Below, in pieces: positions 27,335 to 36,604 of a stretch of 64,000 nucleotides of DNA. The notes beneath the pieces are model-generated. The model saw only the letters and a program-made list of their open reading frames with translations, was not told the origin of the DNA and did not search any database. The stretch comes from Paenibacillus sp. FSL R5-0623 (GTDB lineage Bacteria > Bacillota > Bacilli > Paenibacillales > Paenibacillaceae): positions 3,162,001-3,226,000 of the forward strand of contig NZ_CP150233.1 of NCBI RefSeq assembly GCF_037974265.1, given 5' to 3'. Both the position numbers and the translations under genes were made by a program. Positions within the stretch are counted from its first letter, which is position 1. The number at the start of each line of letters is the position of its first letter.

Positions 27335-28040
27335 AACATTGTCCATTCGGGCCAAGGAAGATGAACTGATGGATGACTTCTCTCTGGGAGGGGAGGAGCT
27401 GCGTGAAGCGCTTAGACATCTGAGACGTCTTAACAAAATATTTGCAGCACCTGGCCCAACTCTGGCTGGTGTAGAGAAGTTATGGAACTCCGTCGGTAAG
27501 CCGAATAAGCTGACCCTGCTGGATGTGGGCGCAGGTTCAGGAGATGTGAACCAGAAACTATTGCAATGGGCGGATCGTCAGGGTGTTCAGCTGGAGATTA
27601 CGCTGGTTGATCTGACGGAAGAGGCGTGTGAGGAAGCGAGACAACTATTCCGTCACGAACCCCGAGTCCAGGTACAACGTGCCGATCTTACACAACTGCC
27701 GGATGCTTCAGCAGATATCGTGACGGGCTCCCAGTTTGTACATCATTTTGACGGAGATCAACTGGTTGATATGGTTTCTCATATGCTGCGAGCATCCAGA
27801 TACGGTGTTGTTATTAATGATATTCACCGCCATCCCGTATCCTATAAGGCGGTTTGGATTACTACACGGATGATCTCGCGCAATCGGTACATTCGTCATG
27901 ATGGGCCTCTTTCCGTAGCCAAAGGTTTTACAGGGAGGGATTGGAAGGAACTTAAACAACGGCTCAATCATGATACGATGACCTATGAATGGAAGCCATT
28001 ATTCCGTTACTCTGTTGTTATTCCCACGAAAGGCAGGTGA
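27321..28040 (+). CDS. SAM methyltransferase of the type III PKS operon
   Basis: A 239-residue class I methyltransferase with motif I LLDVGAGSGDVNQKL, an acidic strand-2 end (VDLTEEA) and motif IV region DIVTGSQFVHHF. It overlaps the synthase by 14 bases and starts behind GGAGGAG. In this context it most likely O-methylates or C-methylates the polyketide. It is not of the membrane-bound BpsB type, since no membrane helices are visible. Confidence 0.88.
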   Translation: MSFFRTLSIRAKEDELMDDFSLGGEELREALRHLRRLNKIFAAPGPTLAGVEKLWNSVGKPNKLTLLDVGAGSGDVNQKLLQWADRQGVQLEITLVDLTEEACEEARQLFRHEPRVQVQRADLTQLPDASADIVTGSQFVHHFDGDQLVDMVSHMLRASRYGVVINDIHRHPVSYKAVWITTRMISRNRYIRHDGPLSVAKGFTGRDWKELKQRLNHDTMTYEWKPLFRYSVVIPTKGR

Positions 28041-28046
28041 TCTTAC

Positions 28047-29195
28047 GTGTCGAAATCGATAGATGTGATTGTCATCGGAGCCGGAATTGCCGGCAGTACA
28101 TGTGCAATGCAACTGGCAGGGAAAGGACATCGGACCCTTTTGCTGGATCGCCAGGAGTTCCCGCGGCACAAAACCTGCGGTGAGTTCATGTCACCCGAAA
28201 CCAAGGAGATGTTAGAAGTTCTGGACATTCACCTTCTGGACCAGTCGAAGAAACCCAGCACCATGGATCATGCCAAAATCGTTATGCCACAAGGCGGAGT
28301 GATCGAAGCACCGCTGCCGGGATTCGCATATGGCATAAGTCGATATGAGCTGGACCAGATTTTGCATCAGAAGGCTCTGGAGGCCGGAGCCCAGATTGTG
28401 ACCAAAGCGACCATAACGAGCATCGAGCAGTTTGAGGATGCCAGTTATGAGGTTCAGGTGAAACAGGGAGATGAGCGGATCAGTTACAGAGCCAAAGCTG
28501 TTATCGGAGCACATGGGACCAAAAAGCCGCGCGGGATGGCTTCCTCACCTGATCTGCGGGACCAAACCGTATATGTTGGCGTTAAGTCCCACTTCAGCGG
28601 GATAGAGATTCCCGCACGGGTAGAGTTATATTTTTGCGAGGGTGGTTACGTGGGAATTTCTCCGATTGAGGATGGCATTGTGAATGTTGCCGCATTGTTG
28701 ACACTGGATACCGTCCAGGGAAGTGGCAAGTCTGTAAACGATATTTTACAGGCGGCATCGCTGACAAACGTGAGTTTGGCGGCCTGTTTAGCTCAAGGAA
28801 AGCCTGTAGATGGAACGCAAGTGTCAATTGCGCCGCTGCATCTGTCCAACGTTCCTGAGCCGTGGTCTCAATATCCGCATATCGGGGATGCCATGCTGAT
28901 GATACCGCCCTTATGTGGAGACGGAATGTCCATTGCCCTTCGCTCCTCACTCCTGTGTGCAAGGTGGACTGACAAGTACCTGCAAGGCGATATTGAACAT
29001 GCCGATTGGCAGAGTAATTACACGCTGGAAGCAAGCCGAGAATTCACCCAATTGCTCAGACGCGCAAGAAGAATTCAAAAGCTGGCTTTTGCCAAAACCA
29101 ATAAATTCTATCCTGGTCTGGCCCGGATGATCCCCGGTTTAGCCGCTTATGTTGTGAAGGCCACGCGGTTATCCGAGATGAATGCAGCGCGCTAA
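28047..29195 (+). CDS. FAD-dependent oxidoreductase (geranylgeranyl reductase-like)
   Basis: A 382-residue flavoprotein. The N terminus carries the FAD fold VIGAGIAGSTCAMQLAGKG, then the group-typical FPRHKTCGEFMSPE loop. The second FAD motif is IGDAMLMIPPLCGDGMSIAL, a variant of the usual GDAAG-x-PxxGxG segment. Members include geranylgeranyl reductases, hydroxylases and halogenases. It begins at GTG 28047, 6 bases after the methyltransferase stop. The operon context suggests it hydroxylates or dehydrogenates the methylated polyketide ring. Confidence 0.87.
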   Translation: MSKSIDVIVIGAGIAGSTCAMQLAGKGHRTLLLDRQEFPRHKTCGEFMSPETKEMLEVLDIHLLDQSKKPSTMDHAKIVMPQGGVIEAPLPGFAYGISRYELDQILHQKALEAGAQIVTKATITSIEQFEDASYEVQVKQGDERISYRAKAVIGAHGTKKPRGMASSPDLRDQTVYVGVKSHFSGIEIPARVELYFCEGGYVGISPIEDGIVNVAALLTLDTVQGSGKSVNDILQAASLTNVSLAACLAQGKPVDGTQVSIAPLHLSNVPEPWSQYPHIGDAMLMIPPLCGDGMSIALRSSLLCARWTDKYLQGDIEHADWQSNYTLEASREFTQLLRRARRIQKLAFAKTNKFYPGLARMIPGLAAYVVKATRLSEMNAAR

Positions 29196-29224
29196 CAGGC
29201 TGAAAGTTTGCTCAATATTTATGC

Positions 29225-29254
29225 GAAAGAGGTTGCTGACGGCGGCCTCTTTTC
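29225..29254 (+). terminator. Rho-independent terminator
   Basis: AAAGAGGTTGC pairs with GGCGGCCTCTTT through two T-G wobbles around a short loop, ending in a short T run. It closes the polyketide operon. Confidence 0.65.
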
Positions 29255-29374
29255 TGGTGTACAAACATTAATTTGGTGGAGACAGTTTGGAAATTCGGGA
29301 AATGCTCGTATAATAGAATCTAATGTAATGATAGAGAGTTAATTCAGATGAAATGTCGGGAGGCACTATTTAAG

Positions 29375-30565
29375 ATGAACTATTCATTTTCCAATCGTAT
29401 CGCAGCACTGCAACCATCCATTATTCGTGAGATTCTGAAGGCTTCTTCGGGGCAAAATGTGATTCCATTCTCCGCGGGAAATCCTGCGCCGGAAACCTTT
29501 CCTATCGAGGCGATTCGCACATTCACTCAATCCATTCTGGAGCATGACCCGGTCACAGCTCTGCAATATGGGATAACGGAAGGATATGTTCCCCTCAGGG
29601 AAGCATTGACTCAACATTTGAAGACAGGTTTTGATACCGGTAAACCATCCGATCAATTGTTCATTGTATCTGGAGCGCAGCAGGGGATTGAACTGGCCTG
29701 TAAAGTATTTTGTAATGAAGGGGATACAATCATCTGTGAGAGTCCGAGCTTTATTGGTTCTCTGAACTCCTTCCGGGCATCCGGTGCGAAGCTTGCCGGT
29801 GTTCCGATGGAGATGGACGGTATGGATATTGAGAAGCTGGAACAGGCACTGCAAACGGAGCCTAATGTAAAAATGATCTATGTGATCCCGAGTTTTCAGA
29901 ATCCGACTGGTGTAACAACGAGTCTTGCGAAACGTAAAGCCATATATGAGCTGGCTAAGAAGTATGGCGTTATGATTTTGGAAGATAACCCGTACGGAGA
30001 ACTTCGATTCAATGGGGATGATGTGCCAACCATCAAGTCTATGGATGATGAGGGTCTGGTCATCTATGTTGGATCATTCTCCAAAATTTTGTCGGCTGGA
30101 CTGCGCGTTGGTTTTGTACAAGCGCCACACGAAGTCGTGGAGAAAATGGTTGTCGCGAAACAGGGAGAAGACGTACATACGGCCATGCTTCCACAGATCC
30201 TGGCGTACAAGTTCATGACAGAGTATGACTACGCGGGGCACATTAACAGCATTCGTGAGGTCTATCGGAGAAAAGCAACATTGATGATGGACAAGCTGCA
30301 AGAGCATATGGGTGAGTCCATTACCTATACCCAACCGGATGGTGGACTGTTCCTCTGGTGTGATCTGCCAGCACATGTGCCAATGCTTGATTATGCCAAG
30401 ACAGCGGCAGCTCAAGGGGTTGCGGTTGTACCGGGAAATGCATTCCTGGTGAACGAGCAAGACCCTTGTAATGCCATCAGACTTAATTTCTCAACTCCGT
30501 CAGACGAACAGATTGTCAAGGGCGTAGAGATTTTGGGGCAGGTATTGAAAGGGTATAACGCTTAA
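29375..30565 (+). CDS. PLP-dependent aminotransferase (2-aminoadipate/aromatic type)
   Basis: The 396-residue fold-type I aminotransferase lacks the GntR head of MocR regulators. The cofactor contacts include SGAQQGIEL, IPSFQNPTGV, EDNPYGELRF (Asp and Tyr) and the Schiff-base Lys in VGSFSKILSAGLRVGF, with the substrate-carboxylate Arg in IRLNFS. It resembles LysN/2-aminoadipate transaminases with broad specificity. ATG 29375 is used because GGGAGG lies about 11 bases before it; an ATG at 29348 has only a weak site. Confidence 0.9.
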   Translation: MNYSFSNRIAALQPSIIREILKASSGQNVIPFSAGNPAPETFPIEAIRTFTQSILEHDPVTALQYGITEGYVPLREALTQHLKTGFDTGKPSDQLFIVSGAQQGIELACKVFCNEGDTIICESPSFIGSLNSFRASGAKLAGVPMEMDGMDIEKLEQALQTEPNVKMIYVIPSFQNPTGVTTSLAKRKAIYELAKKYGVMILEDNPYGELRFNGDDVPTIKSMDDEGLVIYVGSFSKILSAGLRVGFVQAPHEVVEKMVVAKQGEDVHTAMLPQILAYKFMTEYDYAGHINSIREVYRRKATLMMDKLQEHMGESITYTQPDGGLFLWCDLPAHVPMLDYAKTAAAQGVAVVPGNAFLVNEQDPCNAIRLNFSTPSDEQIVKGVEILGQVLKGYNA

Positions 30566-30591
30566 AAATGCTTCAATGTGATATATCTACG

Positions 30592-30616
30592 AAAAGCCGC
30601 CAATTGGCGGCTTTTT
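30592..30616. terminator. bidirectional terminator (GCCGCC family)
   Basis: AAAAGCCGCC-AATT-GGCGGCTTTTT is a perfect palindrome between the convergent aminotransferase and MaoC genes. Unlike most of its relatives it has no wobble and can work on both strands. Confidence 0.9.
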
Positions 30617-30632
30617 GGGCTTTTTCTCAGTC

Positions 30633-31058
30633 TTAATTATCGATTAATGCACTTAATTCTGCCTGAAATACCTTTTGATTCTTCTGATTGAAAGTACTCA
30701 GCAGCACCGTAACAATCCCATTTCCTTTGCGTCTGGGAGACAGTCCAATAACTTCTGCAATGACATGAAGTTCATCATCCGGAAAGACCGGTTTCAGGAA
30801 TTGAATGTTGTTCATTCCGGTGCCCGCCACGACATGCTCTCCATAGACCCCGACCTCAATCCATAATTTAAAGGAGATATTCATCGTTTGCATGCCAGAA
30901 GCAATTAAACTGCCGAAGCGGCCTTGCTTAGCCTTTTCCTCATCCAAATGCATGTACTGTGGATCATAGATTGTGGCAAACTCAATAATATCACTCTTGG
31001 ATAATGCCAAGGATGTGGTTTCGTAGCGCTGACCTATTACATATTCACTAAATCTCAT
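30633..31058 (-). CDS. MaoC-like (R)-specific dehydratase domain protein
   Basis: The 141-residue single hot-dog domain protein carries the MaoC hydratase motif around FATIYDPQYMHLDEEKA, where Asp and His are the catalytic pair, and GSLIASGMQTM. Such enzymes hydrate trans-2-enoyl-CoA. The ATG at 31058 follows GAGGTG. It stands alone; the partner pathway is not evident. Confidence 0.87.
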   Translation of the reverse strand: MRFSEYVIGQRYETTSLALSKSDIIEFATIYDPQYMHLDEEKAKQGRFGSLIASGMQTMNISFKLWIEVGVYGEHVVAGTGMNNIQFLKPVFPDDELHVIAEVIGLSPRRKGNGIVTVLLSTFNQKNQKVFQAELSALIDN

Positions 31059-31218
31059 GAAGGCACCTCGGTTTCTTTAATATGTTTTTTCGTAGTTGAT
31101 GTTTTGCTAAGAGACATGACCGAACTGACGTGTTAAAATGCTAGTGAACTATCCCATGTATATTGCTGTGTTACGCCATAATGGATTAAACAGATGAAAC
31201 TGTCTTTGAGGAGTATAT

Positions 31219-32217
31219 ATGATGACAACGATTAAAGATGTAGCCAAGATGGCTGGTGTAGCCAGTTCCACCGTATCTTGCGTACTCAACGATAAAGGGA
31301 ATGTAAGTGAGCCAACAAGATTCCGAGTACTTGAAGCAGCGAGTCAACTCAATTACGTTAGGCATGGTCCTGCATCGGAATTAAAACGAAATAGTACACA
31401 TACCATTGGTATTATTGTCCATGACATGTCCAGCCCGTATTTCTCGGATTTGGTGAACGGAATAGAAACGGTCGTCATGAGTCATGGATACGATATGATT
31501 GTATGTAGTTCGTTGGGTGGAGAGAAGTCGACAGCCCATCGTTACATTCGTGAAAGAAGAATTGACGGAGCTATTGTTATCGCTCAGAATATTCAAGATC
31601 AATTGCTGATTGAAGCATCTGAAGCAGGGTTTCCGATTGTTGTCATGGATCGGGATCTGGATGCTCAACATATTGTAAAGGTTTTGATGAGTGATACGCA
31701 AGGCGGTTACTTGGCTACCCGTTATCTGATCGATAAAGGGCATCGGACAATAGCTTATATTAGTGGCCCGTCACAATCGGAATGTAATCTCCATCGTTAT
31801 CGAGGTTATTTGAAAGCCTTGAAGGAGGCAGGCATTGAAGAGAACCCCGAATGGAAAATTGGCGGACAATACATGAAGCAAGATGGCTACAATGCAGCCA
31901 AGAAACTGCTTGAAGGAGAGTTGCCATCCGCTGTATTTTTTGCCAATGATGAAATGGCGATCGGCGGCTTGGAAGCCTTCAGGGAGCATGATATCTCAAT
32001 ACCTGAGCAGTTATCCGTAATTGGTTTTGACAATATACCTGCATCTCAGTACATGAATCCACCTCTAACCACATTTCGTCAGCCGAAGAGGGATGCAGGC
32101 CAGCTTGCAGGTCATGTTCTCTTCCGACTGCTGAACGGAGAGATCGTAGAGACGTTATATACACTGGACATCCAATGCGTGGAACGTGATTCTGTTCGGC
32201 TCCTCAACCTGAGTTGA
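31219..32217 (+). CDS. LacI family transcriptional regulator
   Basis: A 332-residue regulator with the LacI head (TIKDVAKMAGVASSTVSCVLN), the hinge region near residue 50, and a periplasmic-binding-like sugar domain (IGIIVHDMSSPYF to SVIGFDNIPASQYM). It precedes an AraC regulator and a sugar ABC importer in the same direction, so it probably represses that importer. A plausible operator is the cre-like site at 33274. Confidence 0.93.
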   Translation: MMTTIKDVAKMAGVASSTVSCVLNDKGNVSEPTRFRVLEAASQLNYVRHGPASELKRNSTHTIGIIVHDMSSPYFSDLVNGIETVVMSHGYDMIVCSSLGGEKSTAHRYIRERRIDGAIVIAQNIQDQLLIEASEAGFPIVVMDRDLDAQHIVKVLMSDTQGGYLATRYLIDKGHRTIAYISGPSQSECNLHRYRGYLKALKEAGIEENPEWKIGGQYMKQDGYNAAKKLLEGELPSAVFFANDEMAIGGLEAFREHDISIPEQLSVIGFDNIPASQYMNPPLTTFRQPKRDAGQLAGHVLFRLLNGEIVETLYTLDIQCVERDSVRLLNLS

Positions 32218-32228
32218 GGAGTTTTTTT
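32200..32228 (+). terminator. Rho-independent terminator overlapping the lacI end
   Basis: CTCCTCAAC-CTGA-GTTGAGGAG followed by T7. The stem includes the last codons and the stop of the LacI gene. Confidence 0.9.
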
Positions 32229-32335
32229 CCATTCTATAGAAATTTTAAATGCTTAAAAAGAAAGGAGAGTAGACATTTATGCATAATATAAAGACGAGGA
32301 GTTATTTGCATTGGGAATAAATGGAGGGTGATACG

Positions 32336-33220
32336 ATGGGCGTACCCACTTTTTTGGAGACAGGCCATATGCAAGAAGGTTTTCCCATTCGGGTAATTCA
32401 TACAGGAAATCAGTTCAATTATGCTGCACACTGGCATGATGAGGTTGAGCTGGTTCTCGTCAATGGTAAGAGCGCCAGAATTGGTGTGAACGACCACGTG
32501 TGTGAGTTGGAAAAAGGGGATGTGCTGCTGATCAAACCAGGGGATGTGCACTGCTTTTTGCCGGGGACCGAACATTTGACCATTATCTTGTTCCGACTCG
32601 AATTGTTAACGGGGAGTTTCACGACCGAAGCCGAAATTCAGGATCTCGGACAGCTTTTCAACAAAACAACAGTTATTCCCTCGAATACGGGAAGTCAGAG
32701 CAATCTGACTCAATATATAGATGACATCATTACCGAGAAGAAAAATCAGAAGCCGGGATACCGATGGCTAATGGTATCCAGATTGTATGATCTCATCATA
32801 CTTTTATTGCGTACCAAAGTACCGGTTACCACTGATGAATCTTCATCTTCAGGATGGGTATGTACTTCCTCCAAAAAATTTGAATTCCTTGAGTCGGTCT
32901 GTGAATACCTGGAGGAGCACTATGCTGAGCCCATTAAGCTGGAACAGGTGGCGGAACATATTAAATTCAGCAAGTTCCATGTCTGCAAGCTGTTCAAAGA
33001 GATCAAGGGAGTAACACTGATGGAATACTTGAATCATTTTCGAATTATCAAGTCCGAGTGGGCTTTATTGTTCCGTCAGGATACGATTCTGGAGATTGCG
33101 ATCGGACATGGATTTAACAATGTTAACTCCTATAATCGTCTATTCAAAAAATATAATGAATGCACACCCTCCGAATTTCGTAAGAAACATCGTACGAATA
33201 TGACAAAATATGGAGGGTAA
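32336..33220 (+). CDS. AraC family regulator with cupin domain
   Basis: The 294-residue protein has an N-terminal cupin (AHWHDEVELVLVNG, then LEKGDVLLIKPGDVHCF) that binds a sugar, and a C-terminal double helix-turn-helix (about 190-290, with IKFSKFHVCKLFKEIKG and IGHGFNNVNSYNRLFKKY). ATG 36 bases into the open frame is not needed: the ATG at 32336 follows GGAGGG directly. It lies 85 bases upstream of the ABC importer and is likely its activator. Confidence 0.9.
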   Translation: MGVPTFLETGHMQEGFPIRVIHTGNQFNYAAHWHDEVELVLVNGKSARIGVNDHVCELEKGDVLLIKPGDVHCFLPGTEHLTIILFRLELLTGSFTTEAEIQDLGQLFNKTTVIPSNTGSQSNLTQYIDDIITEKKNQKPGYRWLMVSRLYDLIILLLRTKVPVTTDESSSSGWVCTSSKKFEFLESVCEYLEEHYAEPIKLEQVAEHIKFSKFHVCKLFKEIKGVTLMEYLNHFRIIKSEWALLFRQDTILEIAIGHGFNNVNSYNRLFKKYNECTPSEFRKKHRTNMTKYGG

Positions 33221-33273
33221 TGCACAATATTTGTGGAGAAAGCCCTCTCCAAAATCAATATACTCTAATAAAT

Positions 33274-33287
33274 TGTAAGCGTTTCCT
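33274..33287. promoter_or_regulatory. cre-like operator before the sugar ABC operon
   Basis: TGTAAGCGTTTCCT matches the CcpA consensus TGWAARCGYTTWCW at 13 of 14 positions. It lies 18 bases before the start codon, next to the ribosome binding site, so binding there would block elongation or initiation. CcpA or the nearby LacI protein could be the ligand. Confidence 0.6.
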
Positions 33288-33305
33288 TTTTGAAGGAGGG
33301 GGCCT

Positions 33306-34571
33306 ATGAAGAAGTGGTTTAAGCCAACTATTGTATTTGTATGTGCAGCGATCTTGTTAGCTGGTTGTCAGTTCAGTTCATCGAGTCAAACCAAGCAACA
33401 GGAGATTACTGTGTGGAGTTTTACGGATGAAGCAGGGTATGCCATCGAGAAATTTGAACAGAAATATCCTGACATCAAAGTGAACTTTGTCAACATCCCC
33501 GGTAATTTCTATATCACCAAGCTGAAATCTGCGCTACAGACAACCTCGAAGGCTCCAGATGTATTTATGATTGAAAATGCGAATATTCGAGAGCTGATTG
33601 ACGTTCCATATCTGGAGAATTTATCAGCTTCGCCGTATAACGCCAATGAACTTATCCAGGAACAATATGCTTTTGTTCAGGCCAATGAACAGGACAGTGA
33701 GGGAAATGTCAGAGCGATAGGTTATCAGGGAACACCAGGGGGCATCTACTATCGCCGGGATTTGGCGAAGAAATATCTGGGCACCGATGATCCTGAGCAG
33801 GTGGGTTCACAGATCGATACATGGGAGAAGATCTTCGAGATTGGAGAGAAGGTGCAGCAACTTAGCGGGAATAAAGTACATGCATTGGCGAATTGGAACG
33901 CAATATCGAATTCATATGATGGTATACCTTGGGTGAAGGACGGCAAACTTGTCATCGATCCAACTTACTTGGAAGTGCTCGATCTTGTACGTGAAGCACG
34001 TGAGCGGAATGTACTTGCCGAGTATGAAGATGGAAGTGCAGGTTACGCTGCATCCATGCAAAAAGGAGAGGTCATGTTCTATCCCGGGGCAACCTGGGGT
34101 TTGCAATATACGTTCAAGGCGAACGCTCCGGATACCGAAGGCATGTGGGGCTTAGCCCAGGGACCGTCAGCCTTTAGTTCAGGTGGAACCTATATCGCGA
34201 TGTACAGTAAAAGTGAGAAAAAGGATTTGGCCTGGAAGTTTATTGAGTTCTATAATTTTGACCACGATTTTCTGTCCGAGTTAGCGAAAGAACAGGATTA
34301 TTTCACCAGCAACATGGTTGTGAATGATGAACTTGCCCCGTCTCTCTCATCGTCTTATTTGGGAGGACAAAAGCATTTCGAGTTTTTCTCGGAGGCTGCA
34401 AAACGGGTACCTGTATACGAACGCACCAAATATGATGCCACGATTAACAATGATATCTACAAGATTGTACTCCAGTTATATCTCAATAAGGACATTCAGA
34501 CCAAAGATGAAGTCGTAAAGCGAATCAAACGTGATGTTACCTTGAGATTTCCGGAGCTGGAAGTGGATTAG
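33306..34571 (+). CDS. sugar ABC transporter substrate-binding lipoprotein
   Basis: A 421-residue family 1 extracellular solute-binding protein. The signal sequence ends in a lipobox (LLAGC, Cys at about residue 21), so the protein is lipid-anchored outside the membrane. Mature motifs such as ITVWSFTDEAGYAIEKFEQKYPD and SGGTYIAMYSKSEKKD are typical of the oligosaccharide group. It is the first gene of a three-gene importer without its own ATPase, so it probably shares MsmX-type ATPase encoded elsewhere. Confidence 0.93.
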   Translation: MKKWFKPTIVFVCAAILLAGCQFSSSSQTKQQEITVWSFTDEAGYAIEKFEQKYPDIKVNFVNIPGNFYITKLKSALQTTSKAPDVFMIENANIRELIDVPYLENLSASPYNANELIQEQYAFVQANEQDSEGNVRAIGYQGTPGGIYYRRDLAKKYLGTDDPEQVGSQIDTWEKIFEIGEKVQQLSGNKVHALANWNAISNSYDGIPWVKDGKLVIDPTYLEVLDLVREARERNVLAEYEDGSAGYAASMQKGEVMFYPGATWGLQYTFKANAPDTEGMWGLAQGPSAFSSGGTYIAMYSKSEKKDLAWKFIEFYNFDHDFLSELAKEQDYFTSNMVVNDELAPSLSSSYLGGQKHFEFFSEAAKRVPVYERTKYDATINNDIYKIVLQLYLNKDIQTKDEVVKRIKRDVTLRFPELEVD

Positions 34572-34617
34572 TAAGCGAATGAATATACACATCCGATGAT
34601 AACTGGGGGGATAGAAC

Positions 34618-35508
34618 ATGTTTGCCAAAACGATTCGCAAGGACCATTACGGCTACTACTTCATTGCTCCGTTTTTTATTATTTTCACCACTTTTGGGCT
34701 GTATCCCATTTTATATTCCCTCTACATCAGTTTCACCAACTTTGATGGGATCACGACACCTGATTTTGTAGGGATCGGTAACTACGTTGCCGTATTACAA
34801 GATCCGTTGTTCTACAAAACCTTGTTTAATACGTTATTCATCTGGGGCGTATCTGTAGTTCCACAGCTCACAATCTCACTTGTGTTGGCTTTTATCTTGA
34901 ATGATAAGCTGCTCAAAGGACGGGACTTTTTCAGAGCCGTATATTTTTTTCCCAACATCGTTACGGCGGCATCACTTGGATTGCTTGTCAGCCTGATTTT
35001 TGACTGGCAGTCTGGCGGACTGAATCATTTTTTGGTGCAGACCGGCATAATACAGGATCCAATTAACTGGAAAAATGACCCCTGGTTTATGCGTCTGATT
35101 GTATCATCCATTTTGTTTTTTCAATACTTCGGCTATTCCATGGTTATCTACCTAGCTGGTCTTCAGGGCATTGACCCTTCTCTGCTGGAGGCTGCCCAGA
35201 TGGATGGCGCGAAAAAGAAACATATTTTCATTCATATTATCGTGCCGATGCTCCGTCCAATTATTCTGTTTCAGATGATTACATCCATTATTGGTGGCAT
35301 CCAGATTTTCGATCAGCCATTTACACTAACCAACGGCAATGGCGGTCCTGACCGAGCAGCCATGACCAGCATTATGTATCTCTATAATGTAGCATTTCAG
35401 AGCACACGATTTGGTTACGGGGCTGCCATCGCATTTTGCCTGTTTATTATCATCATATTGTTGTCCGTTGCATCCTTCATCATGACCAAGCGGAAGAGCC
35501 GTTCATAG
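34618..35508 (+). CDS. sugar ABC transporter permease (MalF type)
   Basis: A 296-residue permease with six transmembrane helices. The EAA loop that contacts the ATPase is at LLEAAQMDGAKKKHIFIHII. GGGGGG precedes ATG 34618. It pairs with the next gene to form the membrane channel. Confidence 0.93.
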   Translation: MFAKTIRKDHYGYYFIAPFFIIFTTFGLYPILYSLYISFTNFDGITTPDFVGIGNYVAVLQDPLFYKTLFNTLFIWGVSVVPQLTISLVLAFILNDKLLKGRDFFRAVYFFPNIVTAASLGLLVSLIFDWQSGGLNHFLVQTGIIQDPINWKNDPWFMRLIVSSILFFQYFGYSMVIYLAGLQGIDPSLLEAAQMDGAKKKHIFIHIIVPMLRPIILFQMITSIIGGIQIFDQPFTLTNGNGGPDRAAMTSIMYLYNVAFQSTRFGYGAAIAFCLFIIIILLSVASFIMTKRKSRS

Positions 35509-35522
35509 GGAGGGGAGTTCTT

Positions 35523-36404
35523 ATGCAAACTGCAAAATCAGTTGAACAACCAAATGCGGCGATTCAGCAATATGCCACCACAAGGGGGCTGACGGCAGGC
35601 AAAATCATCATCTATGTGTTGCTGACAGGTCTTGCCGTGCTATGCATTATTCCATTTTATCTGATGCTTATCTATTCCACACATAACAATGCAACGATTG
35701 CTTCAACGTTCACCTTTCTTCCCGGATCATTCTTGATTGATAACTATATGAACATGGTATCCAAAATCAACATATGGCGTGGGTTTGCCAACAGCATATT
35801 TATTGCCGGAACATCGACCGTGTTGTCTCTGTATATTGGGGCCTTAACTGCGTATGGATTTGCCAAATTTAAATTCAAAGGACGAAACGGGTTGTTCCTG
35901 TTTCTGTTAGCAACCATGATGGTACCGGGTCAACTGGCTTTGATTGGCGTATATCGACTATTCAGCATGATGGGACTGCTGGATAGTTATGCCGCAATTA
36001 TTTTGCCTGCTGCGGCTAACGCGTTTAATGTATTTTTTATCAAACAGTTCATGGAGAGCAGCATTCCGGATGAGATTATTGAATCTGCACGGGTGGACAG
36101 TGCCGGTGAGTTCCGGACGTTCAATCAGATTGTACTGCCTATTCTGGGGCCGGCAATCGCCGCCCTTGGCATATTCACGTTTATCGGATCATGGAATAAT
36201 TTCCTGACACCGCTTGTGCTGTTTTTCTCCCTGGATAAATATCCGCTTCCAGTATTGGTTGCGCTAGTGCAGGGGTACTACGGGATGGATTATGGGCTCT
36301 TGTATTTGGGGGTAGCGATCTCAATCCTGCCTATTATTATTGTATTCTCTATATTTTCCAAACAGATTATTGGGAGTGTTGCTTTAGGTGCTGTGAAAGG
36401 ATAG
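35523..36404 (+). CDS. sugar ABC transporter permease (MalG type)
   Basis: A 293-residue permease with six helices and the EAA loop variant ESARVDSAGEFRTFNQIVLP. ATG 35523 follows GGAGGGGAG; the open frame extends into the previous gene but without a binding site. It ends in the usual MalG-type FSKQIIGSVALGAVKG. Confidence 0.93.
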   Translation: MQTAKSVEQPNAAIQQYATTRGLTAGKIIIYVLLTGLAVLCIIPFYLMLIYSTHNNATIASTFTFLPGSFLIDNYMNMVSKINIWRGFANSIFIAGTSTVLSLYIGALTAYGFAKFKFKGRNGLFLFLLATMMVPGQLALIGVYRLFSMMGLLDSYAAIILPAAANAFNVFFIKQFMESSIPDEIIESARVDSAGEFRTFNQIVLPILGPAIAALGIFTFIGSWNNFLTPLVLFFSLDKYPLPVLVALVQGYYGMDYGLLYLGVAISILPIIIVFSIFSKQIIGSVALGAVKG

Positions 36405-36482
36405 TGATCAACCGAAAATAGGGAATTGCAAAGAGAAAGGTCAACGGATTCGGCAGAAATGAATAGCGTTCTATATCATCAG

Positions 36483-36508
36483 AGTCGCTCATGAGGGCGG
36501 CTTTTTTG
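36483..36508 (+). terminator. Rho-independent terminator (AGTCGC family)
   Basis: AGTCGCT and GGGCGGCT form a stem with wobble pairs, then T6, 80 bases after the importer operon. Confidence 0.75.
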
Positions 36509-36604
36509 GCATTCTATATTTTGCGTATATATCCCATCTGATAAGTAAAGGATACCTTTAACTGAGAATATCTGGACGGAGTGTTTACGGAAAGGGGAGG
36601 CGTC

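Noticed and set aside
28594-29034. 146-residue open frame opposite the polyketide flavoprotein
   Set aside because: Antisense shadow of a clear FAD enzyme with no supporting signal.
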